A stretch of 64,000 nucleotides of DNA from NCBI GenBank assembly GCA_016748015.1, contig JAAOMT010000328.1, forward strand, positions 512,955-576,954. The letters run 5' to 3'. Numbering within the stretch: the stretch's first letter is position 1; every line of letters starts with the position of its first letter. The DNA is from Geosiphon pyriformis. Lineage: Eukaryota; Glomeromycota; Glomeromycetes; Archaeosporales; Geosiphonaceae. Below the pieces are notes generated by a model, which saw only the letters and a program-made list of their open reading frames with translations, made no database searches and was not told the origin of the DNA. This document shows positions 44,867-57,349 of the stretch, piece by piece. The translations under genes and the position numbers were made by a program.

Positions 44867-47800
44867 TCAAGTGGAGGAGCTGAAAAAATCAGCCCGAGAT
44901 GTTAAGGACCTCCACTTTCCTTGAAAGTCGTCCGGTGGGGGGAACGACTGCTCTTTGCCCCGAGACGGCCCTTTTGAAAAAAATATTTTAGGGCGGTATT
45001 CGGGGAGCTCGTCCATGATGCTAAAATTCAAGGTAAAATTTTCCTTGAAAATTTATAAGTGTCTCAAAATTAAATAAATATGCATCATAATGTTTACCTG
45101 CTGTTTCTGAACTTTTCAACCAGCGCCTTCTTGCCTTGAATATTGGCATAGGCAAGTTCACACACCTTGTCAGAATTGAAACGATTCCATCGTTTTCCAA
45201 CACGGGTTTTTATGAAGGAGAGAACAGCACTTTGATATTAAAGTATAGAAATTTAATATCAGTTTAACAAATTAATTTTGAGTTTATGCATATTATACTT
45301 GCTTTAGATCCACAAAGTTAATGAATGCGTATCCAACATTGCAGCGGTTTTTGAAATCCATTCTCAGATACACAAAGTCGTATTGAAATTTGTGTGTTTC
45401 ATCAAGAGTTTCCAATAACATCTCCTAAAATTGAAAGGATGAAAATTTTAACCATAATTAAGACCATTCCCCATAATATTCTTTTTTTTTATTTTGAAAA
45501 CGCTCATCTACCTGTGTATACTTGTTGGGAATGTTTCTAATCATGAAAGTCGTACGATTATCGTCCCCTTTTTGCAAATCAAGGAACCAAGATTAACTAA
45601 AGATGATTCTGAAAATTTATCATCATAAAATCGTTGCTTACCAGTGCTGATATTTTCCAAGTCAAGTGCGTTTTTAGCAGGAACAGACCTATCCCCAGAT
45701 ATGACTATGGTGCTGTTATTAGGACCTGTTTGTCTTTTATTCGCTGGGCCTTTACCTATTTTGGTGGTACTGTTTCCGTCATCTACTTGCTTTACTGAAT
45801 CGTTATTTTTTAATAGGCTAAAGAAACTTTTCGTTTGATTGGTGGTATTATCAGATACAGAAAGACCAGTGGATGTCCACGCCTTATTTAAGCTATTATC
45901 AACGTGTCGAGTTGGTACAGTGAAGGAACGTGTGTGATTGACGTTTAGGAAATCTTGTGTATGAAGTGATTCTCTTCGCTTAACCTTTTTTGAGCTTTTA
46001 CAAATTTCATTGTTAAATGAATCGGCTGAGGTGCTCAAAGATCCTGAAACATCATAGGAACAATCTGAGGTGACGTGATGATCATAAACCTCTTGATGCT
46101 TCTTTTCCAGAAAATCTCTCCAAGAATGAATGTCATGATTATAAAAATCAACTTGCAATGTCGCGTTCTATCATTGTAAAAATGCTTAATTCCCATTTGT
46201 TATTAAGAAAAACTTTGTAAAAAGTACCTGTATGATTTTTCCATTTAGCATTTCTTTTGCCTCAAAACCATCCCGGGTGTCATAATACTCGAGTAGGATT
46301 ATCTGTTTGTTTTCTTCCTGGAGCTTTTTGAATGCACGAATATCACCATGTGCCTCGAATTCCTTCTTTAAAATTACGTATAAGATGTATACAGAAACTA
46401 ACATGAAAATGACTATATTAGGTATCAAAGATGAATCATAAGAAATTTGTTTTTACCACTATAATAAGCTCCTCGAGTCTTTTGCCCAATACGTTCAATA
46501 TTAATACTCCTTCATTATCCCATTCCCAAGGTTCAGAGTCGTTTTGAGTAGATGCCTAAAAAAAATTAATTTCGGTAAACCCTTTGAAAAAGAGTTATTT
46601 ATATTCTTTTTTAATTACCTGCTTGGAGAATGGTCTCGCGCAAAACTGAACGAAGAGACGCTTCCCAAAAATAGATTGACCTTGAAGTTGATGGTGAGCT
46701 TTCATAGCATCTCGAATATCATAAAAAATCACGTATACAAAGCCATGAGTGGTTAAGAACTTGACAAATATATCATGGGCGTCTCCTTGAGTCTGGGTTT
46801 GGATAGTACAAATGAACAATATTTAGTGTTTCTCATAATATTGAAACAAATTATCAAAAGAATACAAGGCTTTAAGGATCAATTTACCTGAATAAGCTGA
46901 GAGAGAGTCCAAAGATTGATGTCTTTCGGCAAATTTCCGACGCGTAACCATCGAGACGGAACTGCGCCCCAAAAGTTACCAAATCTTGACGGATTAGAAA
47001 AAATTGAGGTTTCTCTTATTACAAATTCTGGATGACGTGGTGAAAATCCGAATTGAGATGCAATGTAATTTTTCTTTTGATTGTGACGGATGCCGGATTG
47101 ATAATAAAGTACACCGCTGCTCTCTTGGGCTACAGATAATTTTTGCTCCTTGCTATATTTTTGTTTAGGTGAGAGAAAATGATGTGCAACTTTGCGTAAC
47201 GCGTCTTTGTTTAATGTTTTATTTGATATCTTGGGTGAATTAGATTTTTCATTTAAATCGGCAGAGAAATAATTCGGGCTTTCATGTGGAGTAAGGGGGT
47301 TCAAAATAAATTTGGGTTCTTTGGGCAACACGCGAGGTTGAAAAGCTTTGATATTTTTATCTTTTTTAGATTCGGAAAAACCGAGGACACGTTGTTTCAC
47401 TGAAAACGATTTTGATGTTTGATACTCTGGGTCAGTAATAAATCCATACCATTGTGGAGCAATTGGATTTAATTCGGAAGCCAAATATTGAGAAGAATTG
47501 AAAGAAGAAATAGGAGAAAAGATTGAAGTCAATATTTGAAAGCGACCATTGTATGATGATTTTGGAAATGATGGGGGTTTTTTAGCGGTTAAAATCGGAT
47601 CAGGATCATTCTTGAAGGAAGTTGAAAGACACGGTCTATACTCGGGACCGATTTTGAATTGATCGGATAGTATATTCCGAGTTTTTTTATTGGTATTAAA
47701 AGTATCAAGAGGCGAGTGGTCACCAGAAAATCTTAATTTTCCACTAGGGGAATTGATAGCCGAGCGGGTTTTAGAAGTGGTACCAAGAAATTCTATTATA

Positions 47801-48136
47801 AAATATATTAGAATTTTCACGACAATTCATAATAACGCAATTGAAGAATTGCTCATTTTGAAAACTTACCCTTTGTTTCTTTAATAAAGTTAGATTAAAG
47901 TAAAAAAATTAAGGTTAGTTTCGTTTAATTGCAATTACGAAAAATTTTCTTCTTTTATATTCAAGATTTATATAAAATACGGAGGATAAGTGCTTTAATT
48001 GCTTACCAAACACTATTTTCGAGTCGAGATTCTTGAAAGGCGGGTTGCCATTTTGTTTGGTCAAAGATACCTTTTGATTTTCCACGGAATCCTTTCCCAA
48101 ACGTAATGGGAAGATTTGATCTAAGTCAGCTGCCAT
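44867..48136 (-). CDS. mei2: Mei2-like RNA-binding protein, 11 exons, 814 residues
   Basis: Exons (minus): 48136-48007, 47878-47870, 47792-46888, 46792-46619, 46555-46457, 46365-46228, 46167-45642, 45567-45512, 45424-45303, 45229-45098, 45020-44867. They sum to 2,445 nt and keep frame at every junction. Exon 1 starts MAADLDQIFP in an AAAAAATGG context. The N-terminal third is Ser/Pro/Asn-rich. RRM1, about residues 325-400: LRVGNLPKDINLWTL, HGFVYVIFYD. RRM2, about 421-500: GVLILNVLG, QIILLEYYD. The C-terminal Mei2-type RRM3, about 661-760: TTFMIRNIPNKYTQ, NVGYAFINFVDL, WNRFNSDKVCELAYANIQG. The end is MDELPEYRPKIFFSKG, as in Mei2 proteins. In fission yeast Mei2 promotes meiosis by RNA binding; that role here is inference. 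No stop or broken motif: a functional gene by sequence. Exon model made by eye. Confidence 0.92.
45230..45302 (-). other. GC-AG intron in the Mei2-like gene
   Basis: The only donor that keeps RRM3 in frame is GCAAGT after ...FVDL-AA; the acceptor is CAAAG before TGCTGTT. The nearby GT (GTATAA, 4 bases downstream) would shift frame and give a stop. The GCAAGT hexamer is the usual GC-donor consensus. All other introns of the gene are GT-AG. Confidence 0.8.
47870..47878 (-). other. 9-nt microexon in the Mei2-like gene
   Basis: AAACAAAGG lies between an AG acceptor (47880-47879) and a GTAAGT donor (47869 on). It joins exon 1 (phase 1) and exon 3 (phase 1) and adds Glu-Thr-Lys. Direct splicing from exon 1 to exon 3 would also stay in frame, so skipping is possible. 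Confidence 0.65.
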
Positions 48137-49500
48137 TTTTTGAAATTTACCTGTAGTATTAGAAAAAGCAATGTATAATGAGTATAAATAATATTCAAAT
48201 TGACTCTGTCACGTGAAATAATAGGCAAACCTTTTTAAAATATGCAATGAGATTAAAACAGTTATTCTCTGGTTTTCTATAAGTTGTCGAGTCGTAGAAT
48301 CAAGGCTCAGCATGTGGAAAAAAGCCTTAGTGTGAGGTACCAATATTTTGAGGCGCAGTAAAAAGTCAAAGACTAAATTAAACCGGAATTTCAATGAAAA
48401 AGTGAGGACGAGGTGGTTTGTTTTTGTATGGTTTTTAAAAAAAAAAAAAAAAAAAAAGCACAGAGCAAAGCCTTAGAGGAATTACTATATAAAAGAAGCC
48501 GAAGACCATGCTAAGGTTTCGAATTTATTTCTTGGAATAATTCCTCAAGGGTAAGAAATAATTTTTTTTTTTTTACATGGATGAAAGGGAAAGAGAAGGA
48601 AGGAAATATTACCTGTGAGAGTATATTTAACTTCAAGCTAAAAAAAAGATCTCGGTCGGGGATGTTTATATAAGTGATAAAAAAAATTAATATATACAAT
48701 AGGATAAAAATTTGCTATTGCTCTTTGAATTTTTGATCTGTTTCAGTGACCAAATTTTTTTTCGGTAGAATCCTGGTGACGTCAATTTTGCAACAATAAA
48801 AAAAACAGTGATGACCCTATGATATATTCGATTTTACGGAATTTCAAACTTTTTCATTAAGTAAACGGGAAGCTTCATTCTCAGAAGGGTGGTCTCGGTA
48901 TTTAATATCAGATCTCTTGAAATTTTTTGGCCACCCAATTTACTACTGTTAAAAGATTCGATTATAAAAGATAATTTGGAATGATCATTTATTTCGAAAT
49001 ATTTTGTTTGATAAAAAAGAATTCATTTGTATTTCTCCCTTCACTTTCTTGTCACTTCGAAAAATGAAAATTTTCTAACATGTTGTACGAGGAAGATGTC
49101 AAAAAAAAAAATTTAATAATATTTACATGAATTTGTATATCGCATTAAAATAAGATATGTATATAATAACAGTATATTTGAATAAATTAATTATCTTCAT
49201 TTAATTTCCTATATAACCATTACTTTCAATCGCGTGCGTGACTGATTTGAAGCATTGTACTTCCCAATTTTATCAATATTGCGGTGAATCAATTTATCAA
49301 TCATCAGTTAGATGACGATCCTTGCATTGCATAAAGGATTTGGAAAAGGGTATTGATCTGCTAACATATAAGGTCCTCAAAGCCTAAATTGGAAATGATT
49401 AAAAGTTAATGTATTGAATAGGATTCCCACTTCCAATGAAATTCCCACGTATTTTAAAATTGATAGAAATCGATAATGACTGATAATTGTAAATAATAAA
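48137..49500. other. Upstream region of the Mei2-like gene
   Basis: Moderately AT-rich, CpG-containing sequence. It holds likely 5' UTR and promoter, with candidate donor sites (CTACAG-GTAAAT just before the ATG; CTCACAG-GTAATA near 48610) hinting at untranslated exons. An A run lies at about 48437-48458. No second gene was recognised. Confidence 0.5.
48666..48672 (-). promoter_or_regulatory. Candidate TATA box of the Mei2-like gene
   Basis: TATATAA on the minus strand, about 530 bases upstream of the start codon, followed by a C-rich stretch (CATCCCCGACC). This distance needs a long or spliced 5' UTR. Confidence 0.3.
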
Positions 49501-51080
49501 TATAATTATCCTTGATAAATAAAACAAATCAAAAACATTGTCTAATTTTTTAACTTATAAGTTTTTATAAAATATATATTGTAAATTTTTTTAAATTATA
49601 AATTCAACCAAATTTATGCAAAATTTATTATTTTATTAAACTTAAATTTTGGTTTAAATTTCTAATAAATTAAAAAAAAAAAAAAAAATTAATTTTTGTT
49701 ACAATTAATCATAATTAAATTTTTAATTTTTAATTTTTAAAATTTGCTTTTAAAAAATAATAAAAACAACTTTAAGAACACATATTATATTTCAATTTTA
49801 ATAATTTATTTTCTTATATTTTTTAAATAAATAAATAAATAAATTATTATACATTATTTTAATAAATTTTATATATTTTGTATTATATTTTATTTTTATT
49901 AAAAAACTAATTAAATAAACTATTGATTTAAATTTTTTAACAAATTTATTAACTTTATTAATAAAAAATACTTTTTTTAAAATTAATAATTGTTATAATT
50001 ATAATATTTACAATTATTATAATAGTTGTAACAATTGAAAATAAATAAATAAACAAACATATAAAAAAAACTGTTTTTTTTCTTAATTTTTAAACTATAT
50101 AAAAAACAAAAAGAAACTGAAAAATTATTTTATTACTTTTTTTTTTATTTAATTTTTTTTATAAATTATTTATTTAATATATTTTTATTTAAGAAATTGA
50201 ATATGACAAACATAGTTTTTACAAACATAATTAAATAAAAAAAAAAATTGTTTTAATATTAAACTATAAATTTAACAAGTTTAACAAAAAAGCCAAGAAG
50301 TTTAATATTAATATATAACTTATAAATAATATTTTATAATTTAATATTGTTATATATTAATATTATTTAAAAATTTTGGTTAATTTAAAATTTTTTAATT
50401 TGAATTTTTTGTATAAAAAACAAATATTTAATCATTTAATAACTTTTAATATTTTGTATTTAACTTTTTTTATATTTTTGGCAAATTTATTCTGGTATTT
50501 TTTACTTTTTTAATAAATAATTCAACTTTTTAAAAGTTATTTTTATGATTTTTTTTGGTATTTTTTACCAAACCAATTTTTAATATTGTAATTTTAATAT
50601 TATTTTTTTTAATAAATTAATTTAATCACTAATTAAAACAACACAAACAAAAAAACAAATTAATATTTTATTAATAATTATAATTAAAAACTATTAGTTT
50701 AAAGTAATAATATTTAATTTTATATGTTTAATATTTATTGTTTTAAAAACAATTTTATTTTAATTAATTATTAACAATACTATTTAAAATTTATGTATTT
50801 GTGTTTTTATAATAATAAAATTTTTATTAAGATAATTAATTAAAACTTAAGATAAAAATAATTTTAAAGTTTTTAAATAAAAAATTTTTAATTTTTAATT
50901 ATTAATTTTTTTATAATTTTTGTATATATACTTGTTTTTAATAATATTAAATATCTTAATATTTTTTATTATGTTTTTTTTTTAATTTTAATCTTTAATT
51001 AATTAATTTAATATTATCTTTTATATTATAATTTAATATATGTTACAAAATTATAATATGTTCAATAATGTTTTTGCTCA
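49501..51080. other. AT-rich spacer right of the Mei2-like gene
   Basis: Nearly pure A/T with long A and T runs (for example 49673-49688). No gene, RNA or repeat family recognised. Confidence 0.7.
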
Positions 51081-51980
51081 AAAAAAATAATTTAGTAGTT
51101 AATATTCTATTATAATTTATATTATTAAAATCAACTTTAAATTTAAGATTAATAATATCCTTAAAAGTACTAATTAGAAGATTGAAAAAATTATTAACAG
51201 TATACTTTATAGAAAATAAATCTTTCTTAACTTAAAAAGTTTTAGGAGTATTATTATTTAAAAAACTGATAATTAAAATAACTAATAAACTAATAGACTT
51301 AATAATAAATTTTATTAAAGCAACCAAGCATAAAATTTAAGATTCTAATGAGTTTAACCTAGACTTAATGGCAGAATTAGAAGCAAAAACAGCAAAAAAA
51401 ACAGCAAAAAAAAAAATTAAAGAGACAAAAACCATAGTATAAGATTTGTTATTAATAACAAATAATGCAAAAGACCAAAAATCAACAACAAACTTAAGAA
51501 ATAACTTGAAAAAAAGAGATAAAAATATTTTACAACCAGCAGACAAATAATTTAAACTCTAATATCTATAATAATAATAATAATAATATTCAAAAGTTTT
51601 TTACCAATATAATATTAGTACAAAGTACTAGTTTTTATTATAACAAGTTTTAACATCTTATAAAATTCAAAAATAATAACAATAAAGCATTAATAATAAT
51701 AAAAATTCAGAAAACAAAGAATAAAACAAGTATAGTTACCAACCTAAAAAATTATATTACTAATTTTAAAGGCAGTATAACTAAAAAAGATTGATCAATT
51801 TGGTCTTAAAAAAATTCTTTAAAGTAATAATCTTTTTTAATTAAGAAAAAAAAAATTTAAATACTGGTTTTTTTACTAGTACAAACCAATTATTAAGAGC
51901 AACAATAGCAAAAAAAAAGTCCTTAAAATTAACAATAATATATTATTACAAACCAACAAACTTTAATTTAATAAAAGTAA
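51081..51980 (+). pseudogene. Highly decayed gypsy internal sequence
   Basis: A Lys/Asn-rich region with many stops. The stretch at 51340-51545 gives LMAELEAKTAKKTAKKKIKETKTIV, a helical pattern like the C-terminal part of Gag in LTR elements. It lies upstream of a decayed LTR in the same orientation, so I read it as the internal part of that element. The opposite-strand 69-codon frame at 51337-51546 is a shadow. Family within gypsy unknown. Confidence 0.35.
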
Positions 51981-52803
51981 TAACACTATTATCTATAAAA
52001 AAAAGTACAAAAAAGAAATAAGAAAAACAAATAGTAAAAATAAACCAATAAAAGAATAGTACTTAGCAAATAAGCATATTGTTAAAAAATTATGACATAT
52101 TGCTCAGCAATAAACACATTATTAGAAAATTATAGCATATTGTTCAAAAATATATAAAATCTTGTATAATAAAATTTATGTATATATAATAAGAGTATTA
52201 AAAGCAGAAAAAGTATTTATTCAGTTCAGAATTCAGAACAGTAATTAAAAATTAGTAATTATTTAATATTTTTCTCTTTAAAAAATAGAATCATACTAAT
52301 ATCAATAAAATTATCTATTATTATCTAATTCATGTTATCATTACTTAATTAAAAAAATATTAACCATTTTTATACTATAAACACTCTATGTTAATAGAAT
52401 TTAATATTTAACCACACTAAACCAATAGTTCTTAATTACAGCTATTGATAAAATACTAATTTTTTATTTTTTTATTTTATTTTTTATTATTTTTTTTTTG
52501 TTGTTTACTAATTGATTAAAAAAATTAAGCATTAAGTAATTAACATCAAGAATAGTTTGGTAAAAAACCCAAAAACAAGAGTAAAAAACTTAAGAATAGC
52601 TTACCAAAAGAACATAATTATTAAAATAAACTGGCTATTATGCTAAAAAAAAATTCATGAAAGAAACCATCAATTAAATCTCTGTTTATTATACAAAAAA
52701 CTTAACCAAAATCTTCAAAAACCACTATTATTAATAGCTATAGAGTATCAAGTTACAGATTTGTTATTTGTTTCAAAATTCCATATAATTATTTATAATA
52801 ACA
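51980..52803 (+). repeat. Decayed LTR H of the A/B/D gypsy family
   Basis: The plus strand aligns with the B LTR in several places: AGAATAGTACTTAGCAAATAAGC (52056-52078), a degraded GCATATTG/GACATATTGCTCAGCAA U3 array (52070-52150), TATATATAAT (52188-52197), TTTGGTAAAAAACCCAAAAACAAG, and AAGTTACAGATTTGTTATTTG (52750-52770). It ends AATAACA at 52803. The left boundary is approximate. More A/T-rich than the other LTRs, so older. Confidence 0.6.
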
Positions 52804-54518
52804 CCAAAAATACTAAGAGCATTTTTTATGTTATTAGAAAATATACTAAGAAAAATATTACAGAATACAAAAAAAGTAAAAAAAAAACTAGAAGCCACTA
52901 CAGAAAATTTTGCAATCTTAAATATGATCAAAAAAAAATTTACCAATAAAAACTTTAATAATAGCAATTAAAAAAGCTTTAAAAACAAAATTTATACAAA
53001 ATAACTTAACATTGTCTTTGAAAACTAACTTAAATCTAATAATGCCAAACAACAGATGAAACAAAAAATTAATTAAGAATAATTTAATTTTAAAAATAGC
53101 ACTAAGTACTAAAGTAAAGACTACTCATCTCAAAAATTTTTAATAACTGAAAATTGTTTTCTAAATATTACCAAAAACAACACCAGAAAACAAAAAAGCT
53201 GATATTGATTCAGTTTTTATTTAATCAGTCTAATTCTTAAAATTAAGTAATTTAATAAGTTGTTTTGTTTTTAAAACTGATAACAATCTGTTAGAAAACA
53301 TCATATTTAACAACACAACCAATAATTAATTTTGATTTATTATAAAAGATTACTATTATTATTATTGTCTACATTAAAAAAAAATTAGTTATTGTTAAAA
53401 AAATTTTATTCAAAATCTCATCTGAAATTACAAAAAATTTCAATGTAACAATAGCAAATACAAGTAATTGCTATTGTTTTTTAAACTTTTTGGTCTTTTT
53501 GGTTATTTGTAAAATAGTAGTAATAATAATATTAATAGTAATAACAAAGAAGACCAGTTTGTTAATTAATTTGTTATTAAATACTTTTGGATTTTTAGAA
53601 AAAGTAAAAACAATATTAAGATTAATCTAAATATGTTTCTTAGAAAAAACTTTGATTAAAAAAAAATTATTAGCCAAAAAAAAAAATGTTTTAAAAGTTA
53701 TTAAAAATACTTTTTCACTATTAATATTTAAAAAAAATATTGCCAAATATTTTGCTTAGCTATTTTAATAATAATAAAACTTTTTTTTGTTGAAACTTTA
53801 TTAATTACTATAAAAAAGGCAATTTTTGAAACTTTTTTATTTTTTGCTCTGGTTGTAGTCATAAAATAAAAAAGAAAAAAAGTTTTTATATATAATTAAT
53901 AACTTTAAAATATGTTATTAAATTAAATTATTTAATATAATATTATTTTATTAAATATTTAATTTGAATTATTTGAATATAATATTTAACTATTTAACTA
54001 TTGTTTAAAATTATAATAATAATATATAAATAAAAACCATTTTTTTTAATTATTTTATGTTATTATTAATAGTTTTTTAGATTATATTATTTTTAATTAA
54101 ATTATTTAATGTTTTTTTTTTACTTTTTTAATTGTTTTTTTAATATAATTATTTAGTTGGTTTATTGTTTTTTAATATAAAATTGATTTAATTTTTTTAA
54201 ATATTTAAATATTTTAATATTTGATTTTTTTATTATTAATTATTTTTATATTTAATTTATTTATTTATTATTATTATTAATTTATGAACATAGTTTAATT
54301 ATTATCTAATATAATACAACTATTTAAAATTTTAAATTAAATGTAATTTATGTACTTATTATATATAATTAATTACTTAATTAATTAAAACAATACTATA
54401 AAACTATATTAACAAATATATCAATAATTATACTAAAAAAACATATGTTTTTTAATTATTTTTAACAAATATATAATATTATTACAGTTGAAACTCATAA
54501 TTTTTATTAATTATTATA
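52804..54518. other. AT-rich, stop-ridden sequence; possible LINE relic
   Basis: 52804-53340 shows no recognisable family. At 53340-53880 the minus strand starts near a Thr-Arg-Ala-Lys-Asn-Lys-Lys-like stretch. This faintly resembles the basic N-terminus of LINE1 ORF1 (SKNKKASKSAF), too weak to call. 53900-54518 is spacer-like A/T sequence. Confidence 0.3.
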
Positions 54519-55158
54519 TGTATTACCTACTAATATTATATAATTAGCCATCCTATTTTTAGATAGTAATTATTAACTTAATCAATGATCTAACTATTGA
54601 TCTAATTATTAATTTGATTATTGACCACTTTTAATAGCTATATAAGTGATGAGTCTTTTAGTTATAGAAAATATCAATGTAACAAATAATCAAAAATAAA
54701 TAAGATAATAATTATTATATTAATTTTTCTTATATTACTTATTTTTTTTTTCATATTTTTAAGTATTTGAACATTTTAAGATAAAAAATTACTTGTTGGC
54801 ATTTATCAATCTTTTTTCTGACTCATATAATTGTAATATTTAAAGATTATTAAATAAAATATAACTAAAGAGTATATTTAATACTTAATATTAAATTCTA
54901 AAAACACTAACATAAAACATAAAATTATACTAATATGTTATTATTTGTTGACAATATGAACTATTTCTCTACTTTTAGATTCTTCAGTTATTTTTTGAAA
55001 AGAATAACAATTAAGATATTTTATAAGATTAATCTTGCACATTGAATCTATACTTATTTAATTTGCTCTTTAAAGTTGAATTTTTTTTGATTAATTTTAT
55101 TATTCTACAATTATGTTTTTCCTTGCTATCTGTTAACTTGTTATTTTAATTTGTAACA
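54519..55158 (+). repeat. Gypsy E 5' LTR (640 bp)
   Basis: Aligns with 16072-16729 on the opposite strand: shared start, TATTATATAATTAGCC, TTATTGATCTAATTATTAA-like repeats (54570-54625), AATAGCTATATAAGTGATGAG with a TATATAA, then ...TTGTAACA before the PBS. Confidence 0.65.
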
Positions 55159-55699
55159 TAAAAGTAGTGTTTTCTGTGAGGTTGTCAAAATTCACTTATT
55201 TTTTTATTGTATAGATAATTATTTATACTTGCCATAACAATCAGAAAAACACTTTGCAGCACATAATAGAAATAATCTAAATTTTATTATACTCAATCCT
55301 CTGCTTTTTTGCTTGATCTGCTTCTCTCTTAAAGAACAATTCAGTAGATAATTCCAAAACTTTTGAAACTGGTTCCTAAATAAACATTTAGCTAAAATCT
55401 ATACAGTCTATACAACCTACTTTTTTGATCAAGCCTACTTTAAAAAAACTTTTAAAAAAACAACAACAGTATTAATTAGCTTTTATACTCAACAATTTTT
55501 GAATAACAGCCATTTAATTTCGAATATCTAAACCATTAAATTCACATCTGGTTTACTGCTCATTAACTAGCTAAAAATTTATTTAAAACAAAAGAAAAAA
55601 GCTATTAAACTGCTTTTGTTTTTGATCTTTTTTCAAGTAAATCAAACTATTTTACTTAAACAGCTACCCCTAAACCAATATTTGTTAACTTTATACAAA

Positions 55700-56760
55700 T
55701 AAACATTTTGGCTGCTTTTCAAAATATACAAACTGCTTTAAGATGAAAAAACAACACTCCATTATCATTATTCAGAGACAATATACAAGATCTAATTGAA
55801 TGGTTAGATAACTTTGAAAGAGCTGTTATAGCCAACCAATATAATACTAATTTCAAATTCCAAATTATTGATAAATATTTTTAAGACTCTTTTGCCACCT
55901 GGTTTTCACAAAAAACCAATGTCAATGCCCAGGAAAAAATTATTAGATAGATATTAGCAAATGTTGAAAAAAACAATACTTTTTTTACTATCTGGTTTAA
56001 AAACAAATTCAGAATCCAATCTTAATATTTAAATAATGTATAGAATTAGAAAAAAGAATCCAAAATCCTGGTGAAGTTGTAATTGAATATATTAAAACAA
56101 TCAGAAAACTTATTAAATAAGTAGATTTTAAAAAAAACTAGACAGAAAAGCAAAAAATTTATTCTTTTACAAAAAGATTGAAAACTGATCTTTTATATGC
56201 TCTTTGGTCTCTTTTGGCTTTAAAAAATAATTTCATTATAAATATAATTATTGAACTTGCCTAGAAAATTGAAAATAACCAAAAAATGTATTTAAGATTT
56301 ACACTTACAGTTTTTGCTTTTATTATGGCTTCTGCTCTTTAAATAGCTGCTACTTTTTTTGCTGTCTATATTCCAGATTTCAATGAACAATTAATAGATA
56401 AGCTTACAGCCAATTTTGCTCACCTATTAAAGCTTTTAGCCCAAGCAGTTAGAAAGAATCAACAATTTCAAAAACCTAGATTTGAATTTTATTTTAATCA
56501 GCCTTAACAGCCTTCTTATTAAAGACAAAAAAATTGTGGCCTATCTGCATACAATTGCTGTAGATTAACTAGACAATTTTTTAGAGATTGCAACAATTCT
56601 CCATTGCTTTCTCCAATTCCTAGAAACAATAATACTCAGAACAACAGACTTAACAATAATAATACTCTTAATTAAAGACCTAATTATGTTAACATCAATT
56701 TCTTTGAAAAGAATTCTTTGGTTGAAGCTACTGTTTATTAGCCTTTAAACTAATAAATAT
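55700..56760 (+). pseudogene. Gypsy E: gag with zinc knuckle relic
   Basis: Frame-shifting and stop-rich. The capsid-like core is at 55780-55880 (DNIQDLIEWLDNFERAVIANQY). Further helical blocks follow, then CCRLTRQFFRDC at about 56552-56590, a knuckle where the His position is Gln and the first Cys is off-pattern, and an Asn-rich stretch. The same order exists in C. Confidence 0.6.
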
Positions 56761-56839
56761 ATCTTTAAAGAGTAAGAGTACAAGCCAACCAGAAAAAAAC
56801 TTCTTTTACATTTTTAACCTAATTAATAATGACTATAAT

Positions 56840-57169
56840 ATGAACAAACTAGCAATCAACTCCTCTGATTTAACAAGAAAAAAAAAGAAAGCCAAGATTA
56901 ATTTCGCTCTAGATTTTAATAAAGCTTTCACATCAACTGTTAATAACAATAAACCACCAAAAGCTAAAGTTTTAAAAAATTCTTTAAAGTTAGAATCTTT
57001 AAAAATAGTACAAAAATCTGGTCACTATTCTATTGTTAAAAATCTTATAAAAACTTCAATACATATAACCTTTGACCAATTAATGACCCCTTTACAGTTC
57101 AGAAAAAATCTTTGCAAATTCTTAATTCCAAAGAAAAAGATACCAAAAACCAATAAGCACTTTTACTAA
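56840..57169 (+). pseudogene. Gypsy E: Lys-rich gag-protease linker (109 codons)
   Basis: Open frame rich in Lys (RKKKKAKINFALDFNKAF, then PLQFRKNLCKFLIPKKK). The matching part of C lies at 14100-14470. It precedes the protease directly; no motif of its own is recognised. It ends at a TAA (57167-57169), and the chain then continues as AKLVDNSNITSL, so the stop is probably a mutated Gln codon. Confidence 0.6.
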
Positions 57170-57349
57170 GCTAAACTTGTTGACAATAGCAATATTACTT
57201 CTTTAATTTACAAGACCCAAGTAACTGGTTATTTTATTGACTTGATCCTAGACAGTAAATTATCTGTAAACATTATTGTCAAACATATTTTGGAAGCCAT
57301 TAGTAGAAAAATTAATAAACCCTTAATTAGACCAATGACTAATATGCAT
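57170..57349 (+). pseudogene. Gypsy E: protease start, cut by element D
   Basis: Contains GYFIDLILDSKLSVNIIVKH: the protease active-site loop with D-S-K for D-S-G. Reads on to PMTN, after which the LTR of D starts. In C the same position continues into IHGNKKKVLGIAKAV. Confidence 0.75.

Larger units (their letters stand above)
54519..57349 (+). mobile_element. Gypsy element E (second type), 5' part, interrupted by D
   Basis: Plus-strand relative of C. LTR 54519-55158 (TGTATTACC...GTAACA), PBS-like AAGTAGTGTTTTCTG (55161-55175), gag, zinc knuckle, Lys-rich linker and the start of protease. It stops in mid-protease at 57349, where the LTR of D begins; C continues there without interruption. 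The rest of E should lie beyond D, to the right of the window. Confidence 0.72.

Noticed and set aside
44867-45015. GC-rich block as a structural RNA or small transposon
   Set aside because: It translates, in phase with the preceding Mei2 exon, into the expected Mei2 C-terminus and stop.
51337-51546. Hydrophobic 69-codon membrane protein on the minus strand
   Set aside because: It is the shadow of a Lys-rich plus-strand stretch; Phe/Leu bias follows from T-rich sequence.
52761-52949. 62-codon ORF as a small gene
   Set aside because: It overlaps the end of a decayed LTR, is Lys/Asn/Ile-rich as expected from A-rich DNA, and has no homologous counterpart in the B LTR.
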